NCBI GenBank assembly: GCA_029881335.1
Contig: JAOUMU010000025.1
Span: 1 to 33,645 of the forward strand
DNA: 33,645 nt
Origin: Nitrospinota bacterium
Lineage (GTDB): Bacteria > Nitrospinota_A > UBA7883
Direction of reading: 5' to 3'
The notes beneath the pieces were generated by a model. It did no database searches. It was not told where the DNA came from and worked only from the letters and a program-made list of their open reading frames with translations. Made by a program: the position numbers and the translations under genes. Shown one piece after another: positions 17,446 through 25,726 of this stretch (position 1 is the stretch's first letter; the number at the start of each line of letters is the position of its first letter).

Positions 17446-20400
17446 CAATCCTCCTCCCCCATACCCCTGGGCGCGGCTATGTAGCGGCATAGCCCCGGGA
17501 ACTTGCAATACTCGCAATCGAGGGGATCCACCTGGAACATTCCATCCTCCAGCCGCGTCATCATCCGGGTTGCCAGGTTCTCGAAAGTACCCTGGGTGGA
17601 CTCGGCCCCAGGCCCAGCGCCCAGAAACTGGTGATCCACGAACTCGAGCCGGTTCCGCCCGCCACCATGACCGGCGGTGAGGTATGCTTTGTTCGGCTCC
17701 GTGGCCCCCAACAGACGATAGCTGGCCGCGATGTTTTCCACCTTTTCCATCAGGCCGCTTTCCACCACCCATTTCTCCCCCAGCAAAGCGTATATCGGCG
17801 CCTGAAACGATCGCTTCCCCATGTTCTCCCGCTTTAACATCTCCTTGTATCTGGTGTCGTTGGCGCCAAGCTTGTAATCGACTATCCGGATGGCAGAGTT
17901 CTTAATGTCCACATCCAGCCGGTCTATCCTGCCGGTGAAGTAACGCAATCCGCCACATTCGGCGATAAGCATATAGGGTTCGTGAGCTGTTGGCTCATGC
18001 CAGTTAAAGTCGAATGCCAGCTCCACCGCTGTGGGGACAAAGCCGCTTTTCTCCTGATCCCACGCCTCCGCCTGCAGCCATCGATCCAGCATGGCCATGA
18101 TCCGCTCCCGCTCCGGGGCCCACACAGCCTCCTCCGGCAACATACCATCCTTTCGCAGGGCGGTGAAGGTCCTGTCCGCCTCCAGGTGGAGCGCTTTGCG
18201 CTCGGCGGGAGTATTCATGACCGGCAGTCGCTTTTGCATGATGATCTTGCGATAGAAATCCTCCAGTATCTGGTGGACCATGGAACCCGCGTCGCTGGCT
18301 TCCAGTTGCAGGTCTGGAGCCCTTTCCGGCTCCAGCGCCAGTATCCGCCCGGCAAAGTAGCGGAATGGGCATTGACCATATGTCTCCAGGGCCGTGGGGC
18401 TGTATCGCCCTTCCCTATTTATCACCACTTTCTTTTGGACCAGTTCGGCCGCCTGGGTCATCTCTCCGGAATAGGCGCCACCCAGACGGGCCTTTTGCTC
18501 CGGGTCAATGGCGGCAAAGTAGGCGTCCCTGCCCCGTTCCATGGAGGAGAGGGAAACCAGGCGCCGGAACGCAGCCCATCCTTTGGCATCCGGTGCTATC
18601 GCCGCCACGCGATCATGAAGATCCTCCTGCAGCGCTTTTTGGTCGAAGAGGTCGCGTAGCAGCTTCATTCGCCCTTCCTGCGGATCCGCCAGCTGGGCGG
18701 CTGGGCGGGCGATAGCCAGCGAGGGGGCCATGCGGATCGCTTTCTCCCGTTCCATCAGGTCCACCGAGGGGTGTAGAGTATCCAGCATGTCATCTATAAA
18801 CAGGGAACGCATGAGCGAAGCGCCGCCCAGCTCCTGGAGGCTGTAGCTAAGATACAGCCTCTCCCCGGCGGCCCTGACAGCCTGGAAAAACAGAAGCGAC
18901 TCCTCCATCCACTTGTCCGAGGGTGAGTCGAAAACCCTTCTTCCCTTCCTCAATTCCCGCTTGCCTTCGATTACCGTCTCGAAATGCCTTTTGTTGAACG
19001 TCTCTTTTTCCATATCGGTGAGGATGGCGCCCGTCCTTCCACGTTGCGGGAACTCTCCCTCATGCAGACCGCAGATGAACACCACTTTGGCTCCCACACC
19101 CACCGCGTCGAATACGTTCAGGATTTGAGCCCGGTTCATATCCGCCGAGCCAGGCTCCGGAAGAGAACATGAATCCAAAGTCTTGATCAGAATATCGCGC
19201 ATCCTCCCATAGCCCACGCCTCCTCCCGCCTTGCCGATCATGTCCGCCTCCATGGCTGCATCCTGGACCACCTCCAGGAACATGGAATGAGAGTGGAAAT
19301 CCCTAAAGAGCATGGCCTGATCCATGGGGCTGCCTGGCCGCTCCACCTCGTCCCTCTTCGCCGGGACGGTCAGCCCAAGCCACTGAAGAAGAGATATGTA
19401 TACGCTGGTAAACTCCGTCGGCCCTCCAGCGCTCTTCAGCCTCTCCAGTCTTGCCAGCAAATCCACTGTCACTGTGGCTATCTTCTTTGCAGGTTTTCGC
19501 GCCGGGGCCTCCATCCTGTCCACAGCGGCCAACAAACGGGTTTTCCATTCAGCAGGTGGCCCATTGATCAGCCCCGCGTTAATGAACAGCCTTCTGGCGC
19601 CTCCGGACTCCAGTTCCCTAAACCTTTGGAAGTAGGAAGAATTTACAACGCGCAGGACATCCTCGCGGGCGTATGCCGAATCGATGGCCACGAATGGGGC
19701 TAGCGCCGCCCTGGTGAGCGGCGCCCGAGTGAGGGGTACTCCCTTTACCATGGAAAAGGGGATGGAATATCGGCGGAAGACATCCTCCACGATGGCGGCG
19801 TATGGGCGCAGGTCTCGCATGACTATAATGAAGTCCCGCCACAAATAATCCTTCTCCTCCACAAGGCGCAGGAGAGTATGCCCCACCTCCTCGATCTCCC
19901 GATACCTGCTTGCGCAGGCGAATATCTCCACCGGCTGTGATTTGGAGGCGGCCGGATGGCTGGCCGGATCCATTTCGAATATGGAGTTTCTCACATCGGC
20001 CAGCGGCCCGGCCGGGTCTGTCGTGAACGCGATCTCCAGCTTTCCCGCATTGTCTCCCAGTTCCTCGAACTTGGCCAGGTTGTCCGACAGGAATCCGAAT
20101 GCCCCCCTCCGCGAATCGGGCGCCGGGGCCACTATGCGGACTGGTGTGCGCCTGGCGATATTTTTGAAAAGCTCAAAACGGTATGGAGTGAATTGATATA
20201 TCCCCTCCAGGTTCACGGATTCGAGATTGTCCAGAAGAGGCGTCTGGGCGCCCTGAAGCAACGCATCCACCATTCGGCTTCGGGTCATGGCCGGGTCTTC
20301 CACTCCATGATGGTCCAGTTCCTCTTTGTATGCCATGTAGAGTCGTAGGATCTCGCTCTCTTTCGATGGGGCGTATTCCGTGATTCGGGCCAGGTCATCA

Positions 20401-20750
20401 GGGGAGACCAGCCCGGCGCCCAACTGACTGAACAACTCCAGCATGGCATCCAGGAACCCAGGAAACCTTATGGCGCCTGTCAGCGCCCCGGTGGGGCCAG
20501 GAGTATCAGTGGAGCGTTTCTTTCCGTATATCGAATCGATAGCTTTGGAGAGGAGTATCGAGCGTATAAACCACCCTGCCGGTTTGGGCTGGCCCACCAG
20601 CTGGGCATATAGCTTTCGCTCGAACGCCTGGATGGTCATCATGCCGGGGAGAAGCCTGGCTTTTCCCCCTTCTTCGTCCACCATCCGGTCGATGGCCTGG
20701 GCCAGCAATTGGGCGGTGGGATAGAGTGTCAGGGGAATCTTTGCTTTCAT
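17445..20750 (-). CDS. addB: AddB/RexB-like exonuclease subunit
   Basis: This 1101-residue subunit has an inactive helicase-like region, with no Walker A in the N-terminal LTLYPTAQLL segment, and a C-terminal RecB-type nuclease. The nuclease holds GRIDRLD, IVDYKLG and a probable Fe-S cluster: QCPFRYFAG before the core and CEYCKFPGLC at the end, with spacing C-x2-C-x5-C. AddAB acts in the cytoplasm on broken DNA ends and hands over to RecA. The ATG at 20750 is chosen because the protein start (MKAKIPLTLYP) is family-like. An AAGG abuts the ATG with no spacer, so initiation may be weak. An upstream TTG at 20837 is in frame but would translate through a strong hairpin. It overlaps addA by 1 nt. 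Confidence 0.87.
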   Translation of the reverse strand: MKAKIPLTLYPTAQLLAQAIDRMVDEEGGKARLLPGMMTIQAFERKLYAQLVGQPKPAGWFIRSILLSKAIDSIYGKKRSTDTPGPTGALTGAIRFPGFLDAMLELFSQLGAGLVSPDDLARITEYAPSKESEILRLYMAYKEELDHHGVEDPAMTRSRMVDALLQGAQTPLLDNLESVNLEGIYQFTPYRFELFKNIARRTPVRIVAPAPDSRRGAFGFLSDNLAKFEELGDNAGKLEIAFTTDPAGPLADVRNSIFEMDPASHPAASKSQPVEIFACASRYREIEEVGHTLLRLVEEKDYLWRDFIIVMRDLRPYAAIVEDVFRRYSIPFSMVKGVPLTRAPLTRAALAPFVAIDSAYAREDVLRVVNSSYFQRFRELESGGARRLFINAGLINGPPAEWKTRLLAAVDRMEAPARKPAKKIATVTVDLLARLERLKSAGGPTEFTSVYISLLQWLGLTVPAKRDEVERPGSPMDQAMLFRDFHSHSMFLEVVQDAAMEADMIGKAGGGVGYGRMRDILIKTLDSCSLPEPGSADMNRAQILNVFDAVGVGAKVVFICGLHEGEFPQRGRTGAILTDMEKETFNKRHFETVIEGKRELRKGRRVFDSPSDKWMEESLLFFQAVRAAGERLYLSYSLQELGGASLMRSLFIDDMLDTLHPSVDLMEREKAIRMAPSLAIARPAAQLADPQEGRMKLLRDLFDQKALQEDLHDRVAAIAPDAKGWAAFRRLVSLSSMERGRDAYFAAIDPEQKARLGGAYSGEMTQAAELVQKKVVINREGRYSPTALETYGQCPFRYFAGRILALEPERAPDLQLEASDAGSMVHQILEDFYRKIIMQKRLPVMNTPAERKALHLEADRTFTALRKDGMLPEEAVWAPERERIMAMLDRWLQAEAWDQEKSGFVPTAVELAFDFNWHEPTAHEPYMLIAECGGLRYFTGRIDRLDVDIKNSAIRIVDYKLGANDTRYKEMLKRENMGKRSFQAPIYALLGEKWVVESGLMEKVENIAASYRLLGATEPNKAYLTAGHGGGRNRLEFVDHQFLGAGPGAESTQGTFENLATRMMTRLEDGMFQVDPLDCEYCKFPGLCRYIAAPRGMGEED

Positions 20751-20765
20751 CCTTATGATTGTAGC

Positions 20766-20826
20766 AAAAAAGGCGAATCGCCTTCTCGGTATAGGGGAAG
20801 GGTATGGGGGACCGGGAAGGCGATTC
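20766..20826 (-). promoter_or_regulatory. Possible transcription attenuator ahead of addB
   Basis: On the - strand the leader can form a 15-bp stem with one mismatch (20826-20812 with 20789-20775, 22-nt C-rich loop). Alternatively it can form a short hairpin (AAGGCGA with TCGCCTT, 20784-20770) followed at once by six U (20771-20766). The 3' arm of the first stem contains the 5' arm of the second, so they exclude each other, as in antiterminator/terminator pairs. The U tract ends only 15 nt before the addB ATG, which leaves no room for a promoter, so addB transcription must pass it. It might simply be a leaky terminator for ftr. Confidence 0.5.
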
Positions 20827-20862
20827 ATTTTGGCCAAGGTTAGCCTTGTCCAATTATCGCCA

Positions 20863-21762
20863 TTATAATCGATTTAAGATTGAATGCAATCTAAATTGAT
20901 GGGCCCCCAACCCGCCGCCATAATTACCCGCGCTGATCCTCTTGACCCCCCCCACATGACAGGCGGCCACAATACCGGTTTCCATAGCGCACCTAATTGA
21001 TTGTTCTGTAGTTCCGTCTATGACAATCTCCAGAACGCAATTCTCCCCAGGCGCCAGCAGGCTGGGCGCCTGACGGCGGATGGTGGGACAATATTCGGTG
21101 TTTGTGGCAGCTTTCAAGAATTTATATCTCGATCCCAGCTTGGAACCGGAGCGGACCACCCCCCCTGGAAAGGGTAGAATCACCCCTCCCACCGGATCAA
21201 TCGCCTTGACCGCTTCCCTGGCTGCGGAGAGCGCTGATTCGGTCGATTCGGCCAGGATCAGAAAGTTTCCGCCGCCGATCCCGTCCAGACGGCCAAAGCT
21301 CTCCTCAATGACGAACTCGCCTTCCATCACGGGGATTCGCCAATATCTTTTCTCGTCGATCACTTTCGACATCTGGAGTCCATCGCCGAAATAGCGCAGC
21401 TTGCCGCCGATGTCCATGATCTTGTCCGATTCGGCGCCATTGTATACGGCGGTGGTGGGGCATGTCATAATGGCCTGGCCGATTCGATTCATCAGGTGCT
21501 CTTCCAGCCCCTTTTTCCCCATGGTGAAAAAGAGCAGTTTTGCGCCGGGCCGCCCATCCGGAGTTTTATCAGTGTATTCCTCCAGCCCCGCCTCCACACC
21601 GCAACCTATGATGGAGGTGGCGAATCCCGTGGCGGCGCAGATGGCCTGGTCCAGCCAGTACCTGTCTGTGGCGGTAACGATGATCCGGGAGTAGACCATG
21701 GGGAAAGCTTCGGCGAAGGTGTCCTCTATCTTCACACCGTTAATCAACAGAGACTCGCTCAT
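20863..21762 (-). CDS. ftr: Formylmethanofuran:tetrahydromethanopterin formyltransferase (Ftr/FhcD)
   Basis: This 299-residue enzyme transfers a formyl group between formylmethanofuran and tetrahydromethanopterin. It is a step of methanogenesis and of the H4MPT-linked formaldehyde oxidation or C1 assimilation pathways of some bacteria. Length and sequence are typical of the family: INGVKIEDTFAEAFPM at the N-terminus, TGFATSIIGCGVEAGLE, GRPGAKLLFF, GQAIMTCPTTAVYNG, and the ending ACHVGGVKRISAGNYGGGLG. The start MSESLLING was chosen because family proteins begin here; an in-frame ATG 33 nt upstream is also possible. No genes for the other formyltransferase/hydrolase subunits (FhcABC), Mch or Mtd are in the window. 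It lies 40 nt downstream of a peroxiredoxin-like gene and at the end of the corrinoid methyltransferase island. Confidence 0.93.
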   Translation of the reverse strand: MSESLLINGVKIEDTFAEAFPMVYSRIIVTATDRYWLDQAICAATGFATSIIGCGVEAGLEEYTDKTPDGRPGAKLLFFTMGKKGLEEHLMNRIGQAIMTCPTTAVYNGAESDKIMDIGGKLRYFGDGLQMSKVIDEKRYWRIPVMEGEFVIEESFGRLDGIGGGNFLILAESTESALSAAREAVKAIDPVGGVILPFPGGVVRSGSKLGSRYKFLKAATNTEYCPTIRRQAPSLLAPGENCVLEIVIDGTTEQSIRCAMETGIVAACHVGGVKRISAGNYGGGLGAHQFRLHSILNRL

Positions 21763-21802
21763 AACTTCCATGGCGCCATAATGTAAATGAGCCAACCACC
21801 AA

Positions 21803-22468
21803 TCATGTCAACCGCCGCAGGTTATCCAAAAGGTCCAGAGGCTCCACCCGTTGGGTATAGTCGGCGTTCAGATAGTCGAACACAATCGCGCCGGCTTGAT
21901 CTATCACATACGCCGCCGGAATGGGAAGCTTGTATGACAGGTTGCCGTTGTACTCATCGATATATATCCCGATCTCCTCGTGCACTTTTCGCATCACCTC
22001 ATCCACAGTGATGGTCAAACCGTAAAGATCTGAAATCTTTGAGTCAAGGTCCCTGAGCACAGGGTATGTGAGCCCCAGCTTTCCGCTGGTGGACAAGGTG
22101 TGGGCCTTGTTTTGCGGCGACACGGAGAGCAGCTGCGCACCCATCCTTCTGAAATGTGGATATACTTCCTGCAGCGCCACAAGTTCCTCGACACAAAAAG
22201 GGCACCATTCACCCCTGTAATAACAAAGAATGACCGGGCCCTTTTCCAATTCCGCGTAAAGGTTTACATCGTTATCATATATATCCTTGAGCGTAAAATC
22301 GGGAGCCTTATCCCCCTTTTTGATGGCCTTGGTCAAAAGATCGGAGTCCTTCATGCTTGTGATGAACTCCAGAATTTTTTGCTTCACGCCAGGGGGCATC
22401 TCTAGAAGAACAATTTGCTTAAGCCGATCTAGCCTCGGCCCCAGCCTTTCTGGTGATGATGTTTTCAT
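21803..22468 (-). CDS. Peroxiredoxin-like (AhpC/TSA family) protein
   Basis: This 221-residue thioredoxin-fold protein has an N-terminal helical extension of about 50 residues, then the AhpC/TSA domain: GDKAPDFTLKDI, GPVILCYYRGEWCPFCVEEL with the C89-P-F-C92 pair, LLSVSPQN, and PAAYVIDQAG near the C-terminus. The CxxC in a RGEWCPFC context marks the peroxiredoxin-like subgroup rather than classical 2-Cys AhpC. It would reduce peroxides or act as a thiol-disulfide protein in the cytoplasm; there is no signal peptide. It sits between the Gfo/Idh-like gene (87 nt upstream) and ftr (40 nt downstream), all on one strand. A role protecting oxygen-sensitive corrinoid and Fe-S proteins is an inference from position. 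Confidence 0.88.
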   Translation of the reverse strand: MKTSSPERLGPRLDRLKQIVLLEMPPGVKQKILEFITSMKDSDLLTKAIKKGDKAPDFTLKDIYDNDVNLYAELEKGPVILCYYRGEWCPFCVEELVALQEVYPHFRRMGAQLLSVSPQNKAHTLSTSGKLGLTYPVLRDLDSKISDLYGLTITVDEVMRKVHEEIGIYIDEYNGNLSYKLPIPAAYVIDQAGAIVFDYLNADYTQRVEPLDLLDNLRRLT

Positions 22469-22555
22469 TTGGGCTATCTATCTCCAAGTCTAATTTAACC
22501 CATTACATCCAAAAGGGCAAAACCAGACTATGGGCAATGCCGACTTCATTAAAAT

Positions 22556-23566
22556 CTATAGCTGTCTATACATTTTTGCGATCTTCACTCCAGCCTCGGT
22601 GGCGATCCTGCCATCCTCCGGGGTGATCTGTGGTTGTTTGCCTTTTAAAATGCTGTCCACGAAATGCTCCACCTCCTGGTAGTGGCCCCACACTCTGGGC
22701 CCGGAGACATCCACCTTGTACACCGTCTCCTTTGGGTCGTCGGCCATCACCTTTATGGTGTGGGTGTCGATAGCGTTGATCATGTTGGTGTTCTCCCCTA
22801 CCAGCTCCATGGTCACAATGGTCTGGTCCTGGCTAACGCCGCCTGAGTATTGGGCGGAGACGATGGTCCCGTTGGAGAATTCGGCAATAGCGTACCCCAT
22901 ATAGCCATGGGTGCCGCCATACTTTGCCAGCTTGTGGTTCTCCGCCACGGAATGGAGCTGGACGATCTCCGCGCCCAGCAGCCATCGAAAAAGGTCGATG
23001 CTCCACACGGAGAGGGTGAAAAGGGGTCCGCCAGATTTTTTCTTGTCCCAGGCCCACGAATTCGGAGGCCATTGGGCTGCCAGCAGATTGGCGGAGATAT
23101 ATTCGCGATAGTGAATGGCCACCGGCCCTTTGCCCAGGATTTTATCCTTGTAGATCATATCTTTTATCCGCTGGTAGATGGGGGCGAAACGGAAGTTTAG
23201 CGAAGGCATGAGGGTGACCTTGGCCTTCTTGGCGGCGGCGATGATCTTGTTGGTCTGGGGCATGTCCACTCCCAGGGGCATCTCCAGCAGAACGTGCTTT
23301 CCAGCCTTGATAAAATCCATGGCCACGGCATAATGAAACGGCGTGGGGACGGCGATGATGGCGGCGTCGATGGCCGGATCCTTGAGCGCCTCCTTGACGC
23401 CAAGGTACTTTTTGCACCCGTACTTTTCGGAGTACTTTGTGGCCAGCGTATCGTTCATGTCACACACGGCCACCAGTTCGGCGTTCTTGATTTTGTTTAC
23501 CGAGGGAACATGGGCCTGACCACCCACAAATCCGAGCCCCACAACCACCATGCCAAGCTTTTTCAT
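22556..23566 (-). CDS. Gfo/Idh/MocA-family protein lacking the usual catalytic residues
   Basis: This 336-residue protein has an N-terminal Rossmann fold (MVVVGLGFVGGQAHVP, VAVCDMND, AAIIAVPTPFHYAVAMDFIKAGKHVLLE) and a C-terminal alpha/beta substrate domain. Members usually oxidise or reduce sugars or cyclitols with NAD(P). Here the conserved EKP lysine motif is EMP (residues 95-97), and the usual GGG-x-L-x-D-x-G-x-H-x-x-D reads SGGPLFTLSVWSID (residues 178-191). The catalytic Asp and His are thus replaced by Thr184 and Trp188. The start follows a perfect Shine-Dalgarno. It lies between the RACE activator and a peroxiredoxin-like gene. The fold is clear. Redox activity is doubtful, and a substrate-binding or non-redox role is possible. 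Confidence 0.88.
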   Translation of the reverse strand: MKKLGMVVVGLGFVGGQAHVPSVNKIKNAELVAVCDMNDTLATKYSEKYGCKKYLGVKEALKDPAIDAAIIAVPTPFHYAVAMDFIKAGKHVLLEMPLGVDMPQTNKIIAAAKKAKVTLMPSLNFRFAPIYQRIKDMIYKDKILGKGPVAIHYREYISANLLAAQWPPNSWAWDKKKSGGPLFTLSVWSIDLFRWLLGAEIVQLHSVAENHKLAKYGGTHGYMGYAIAEFSNGTIVSAQYSGGVSQDQTIVTMELVGENTNMINAIDTHTIKVMADDPKETVYKVDVSGPRVWGHYQEVEHFVDSILKGKQPQITPEDGRIATEAGVKIAKMYRQL

Positions 23567-23570
23567 ATCG

Positions 23571-23580
23571 TCACCTCCTT
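23571..23580 (-). promoter_or_regulatory. Very strong ribosome binding site of the Gfo/Idh/MocA-like gene
   Basis: AAGGAGGTGA on the - strand is a near-complete match to the anti-Shine-Dalgarno of 16S rRNA, spaced 4 nt from the ATG at 23566. It is clearly stronger than the sites of its island neighbours, so this protein may be made in larger amounts than the others in the operon. Confidence 0.8.
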
Positions 23581-23662
23581 TTTATTGGGTGGCCCGCGAA
23601 CTGCCCTTGCGGGGAAGGTTCGAGCTGGCACACCTTATTTCCACAAGCTAATCCTGGGCCTC

Positions 23663-25645
23663 TTACGCCTTCTCCTTTTCCTTGGCGATCTTTTTCCAGT
23701 CCGGTATCTCGTCGAGCACGTGTTGAACTGTTGGGAACTGGTCCTCCATGTGCGGAAACTGCATGGCCTTCATAAAGACACGCTCGAATTCCTTGTACAC
23801 GGTCAGCTCCAGGTAGCGCACTTTCCTGGCCATCACATCGGCTTCGGCCCGCTTCTGCTTGTTTACCAGGCACAGTCTGGCGCCATCTCCGGCGGCGTTG
23901 CCCACGGATAGGATCTTGTCCAGCGGAACATCCGGGAACATTCCCATCAGCAGGCAGGAGAACTGGTTCAGGTGGGAGCCAAAGGCGCCGGCCAGCACCA
24001 CCTTGTCCACCTTCTCCACACCATGCTCGTGCATCATGATCACAGCGCCGGCGTATATGGAGCCGACGGCCAGCTGGATGGCCCGCACATCCCCCTGGGT
24101 CACCACGATATCCTTGCCGATGGAGGTCTCCTTCTTGTAGGCCAGCACGTATTCCGGCATGCCGTTTTGCGGATCCTTGCGGATTCTTTCCGACGGGGCA
24201 TGCTTGGAGAAGCGGCCTCCCTTGTCTATAATCCCGGCGCGGAACATCTCCGACACTACATCTATGATGCCGGAGCCGCATATCCCCTTGGCCTCGATTT
24301 CCGCGGCGTCTATGTTCCAAAGCTCTTTGCCGATCACCTTGAACCTCGGTTCCAGATTTTCCTGGTCTATCTCCACCTTCTCTATGGCGCCGGGCGCCGC
24401 GCGCATGCCGAACTTTATCTGGGCGCCCTCCAGCGCCGGGCCGGTGGCCACGGAGCAGGAGAGAACACCATGTTTTTTGGAACCGAGCAGCAGTTCGCCA
24501 TTGGTGCCGATGTCGATTATCAGCATAAGCTCCTCGGAGTTATAAGGCTCCTCGGCGATGAGCACTCCACAGTTGTCGGCCCCCACGAATCCGGCTTCGT
24601 TGGCCAGCACATGGATGCTGCCGGATATGTTAATCCCTATCCCCAGGTCTCGAGCCCTCACATCCAGCGCCTTGGACATGGCGGTGGGGAACGGGGCCAC
24701 GCCCACGTATTGGGGATCCAGCTTCAACAGGATGTGGTGCATGGCCGTATTGCAGACCATCACCATCTCCAGTATGTCGTCGCGGGTGATCATGTGCTCC
24801 TCAACCAGGGAGCCGATCATCTCGTTTAGGGTGTTGATAATCGCATTGTGCATCTTCTCCAGCCCGGTGCCCGGGTTCTGCATGGAGTAGGTGATCCTGC
24901 TCATCACATCCTCACCGTATATCACTTGAGGATTCATCTTCGATTCTGTGGCCACGGCGCGGCCGGTCTTAAGATCGGTCAGGTACGCGGCCACGGTGGT
25001 TGTACCGATATCCACGGCGATACCGTAATAGGTCTCCACTTTCCCCGGCGCCACCCGGACTATCTCTCCGCGCAGCAGGAACACCGTGACTTTCCATTGA
25101 GCCTGGCGCAAAGCCCCGGCCATAACCCGCAGGCAGTGGATATCGATCCTGTCCGCGGCCACGCCATGCTGCTCTTTGAGGGCAGCCACCACCCGCAAAT
25201 AGTCGTCCTCCGGATCGTGCAGGGTGGGCGCTTTCATTTCTATGTAGTGGATGGTGAGGGAGGGATCCGGCTTATGTTTCAGTTTTCCCGCTTTTTTGCG
25301 GACCACCTGCTTACCCCCGCGGCTCTCCTCTGGTACGAACACCAGAAGGTCGCCTTGAACATGGGCCAGGCAGGAAAGACGGTATTTGTTCTCCTTCTCC
25401 GCAAGGCTGAGCATTCTCTCTTCATCCTTTGTCCAGCCGGAGAGGTTGCTCACCTTCGAGTCGACACCGTACTTCTCGAAGAATCCCTCCTCCACCTGGA
25501 CCTTGCACTTGCCGCAGGTTTTCTTCTCGCCACAGATCGACTCTATCTCCACTCCCAGGCTTCTGGCCGCGTCCAGCAGGTTGGCGCCTTTGGCTATCTT
25601 GCCCCTGCGGCCCGACGGCTGGAATATCACCGTGTGTTCGCTCAT
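23663..25645 (-). CDS. RACE protein: ferredoxin/ASKHA reductive activator of corrinoid protein (DUF4445)
   Basis: This 660-residue protein re-reduces Co(II) corrinoid to Co(I) in methyltransferase systems, using ATP hydrolysis in the ASKHA domain. Residues 1-100 form a 2Fe-2S ferredoxin domain with Cys38, Cys44, Cys47 and Cys92 (SICGEKKTCGKCKV and LSC). A linker and middle domain follow (about 120-205), then the actin/Hsp70-like domain: YYGIAVDIGTTTVAAYL, MIIDIGTNGELLLG-type phosphate loop (LIIDIGTNGELLLG), ATGPALEGAQI, GICGSGIIDVV, VVLAGAFGSHLN and SVGNAAGDGA. It lies 81 nt downstream of the corrinoid protein gene, its expected substrate, and 96 nt upstream of the Gfo/Idh-like gene. Family is clear. 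The electron donor is unknown. Confidence 0.94.
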   Translation of the reverse strand: MSEHTVIFQPSGRRGKIAKGANLLDAARSLGVEIESICGEKKTCGKCKVQVEEGFFEKYGVDSKVSNLSGWTKDEERMLSLAEKENKYRLSCLAHVQGDLLVFVPEESRGGKQVVRKKAGKLKHKPDPSLTIHYIEMKAPTLHDPEDDYLRVVAALKEQHGVAADRIDIHCLRVMAGALRQAQWKVTVFLLRGEIVRVAPGKVETYYGIAVDIGTTTVAAYLTDLKTGRAVATESKMNPQVIYGEDVMSRITYSMQNPGTGLEKMHNAIINTLNEMIGSLVEEHMITRDDILEMVMVCNTAMHHILLKLDPQYVGVAPFPTAMSKALDVRARDLGIGINISGSIHVLANEAGFVGADNCGVLIAEEPYNSEELMLIIDIGTNGELLLGSKKHGVLSCSVATGPALEGAQIKFGMRAAPGAIEKVEIDQENLEPRFKVIGKELWNIDAAEIEAKGICGSGIIDVVSEMFRAGIIDKGGRFSKHAPSERIRKDPQNGMPEYVLAYKKETSIGKDIVVTQGDVRAIQLAVGSIYAGAVIMMHEHGVEKVDKVVLAGAFGSHLNQFSCLLMGMFPDVPLDKILSVGNAAGDGARLCLVNKQKRAEADVMARKVRYLELTVYKEFERVFMKAMQFPHMEDQFPTVQHVLDEIPDWKKIAKEKEKA

Positions 25646-25683
25646 TCTATTTCATCTCCACTTTCTTCTCTCTTCCAGTGGCC

Positions 25684-25708
25684 AGGGCGCAATCCTCCCC
25701 TGTGCCCT
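25684..25708 (-). promoter_or_regulatory. Intercistronic stem-loop between corrinoid-protein and RACE genes
   Basis: AGGGCGCA (25684-25691) and TGTGCCCT (25701-25708) form an 8-bp stem with one mismatch around a 9-nt loop, 19 nt after the corrinoid-protein stop on the - strand. No U tract follows, so it is not a clear terminator. It could protect the corrinoid-protein mRNA 3' end or lower RACE expression. Only the inverted repeat is seen. Confidence 0.35.
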
Positions 25709-25726
25709 CTTATTCGGACGTTTCGC

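Noticed and set aside
23571-24320. Long open frame overlapping the RACE gene on the same strand
   Set aside because: It runs inside the RACE coding sequence in another frame, with a low-complexity Gly/Arg-rich translation and no recognisable motifs. The RACE frame explains the region fully.
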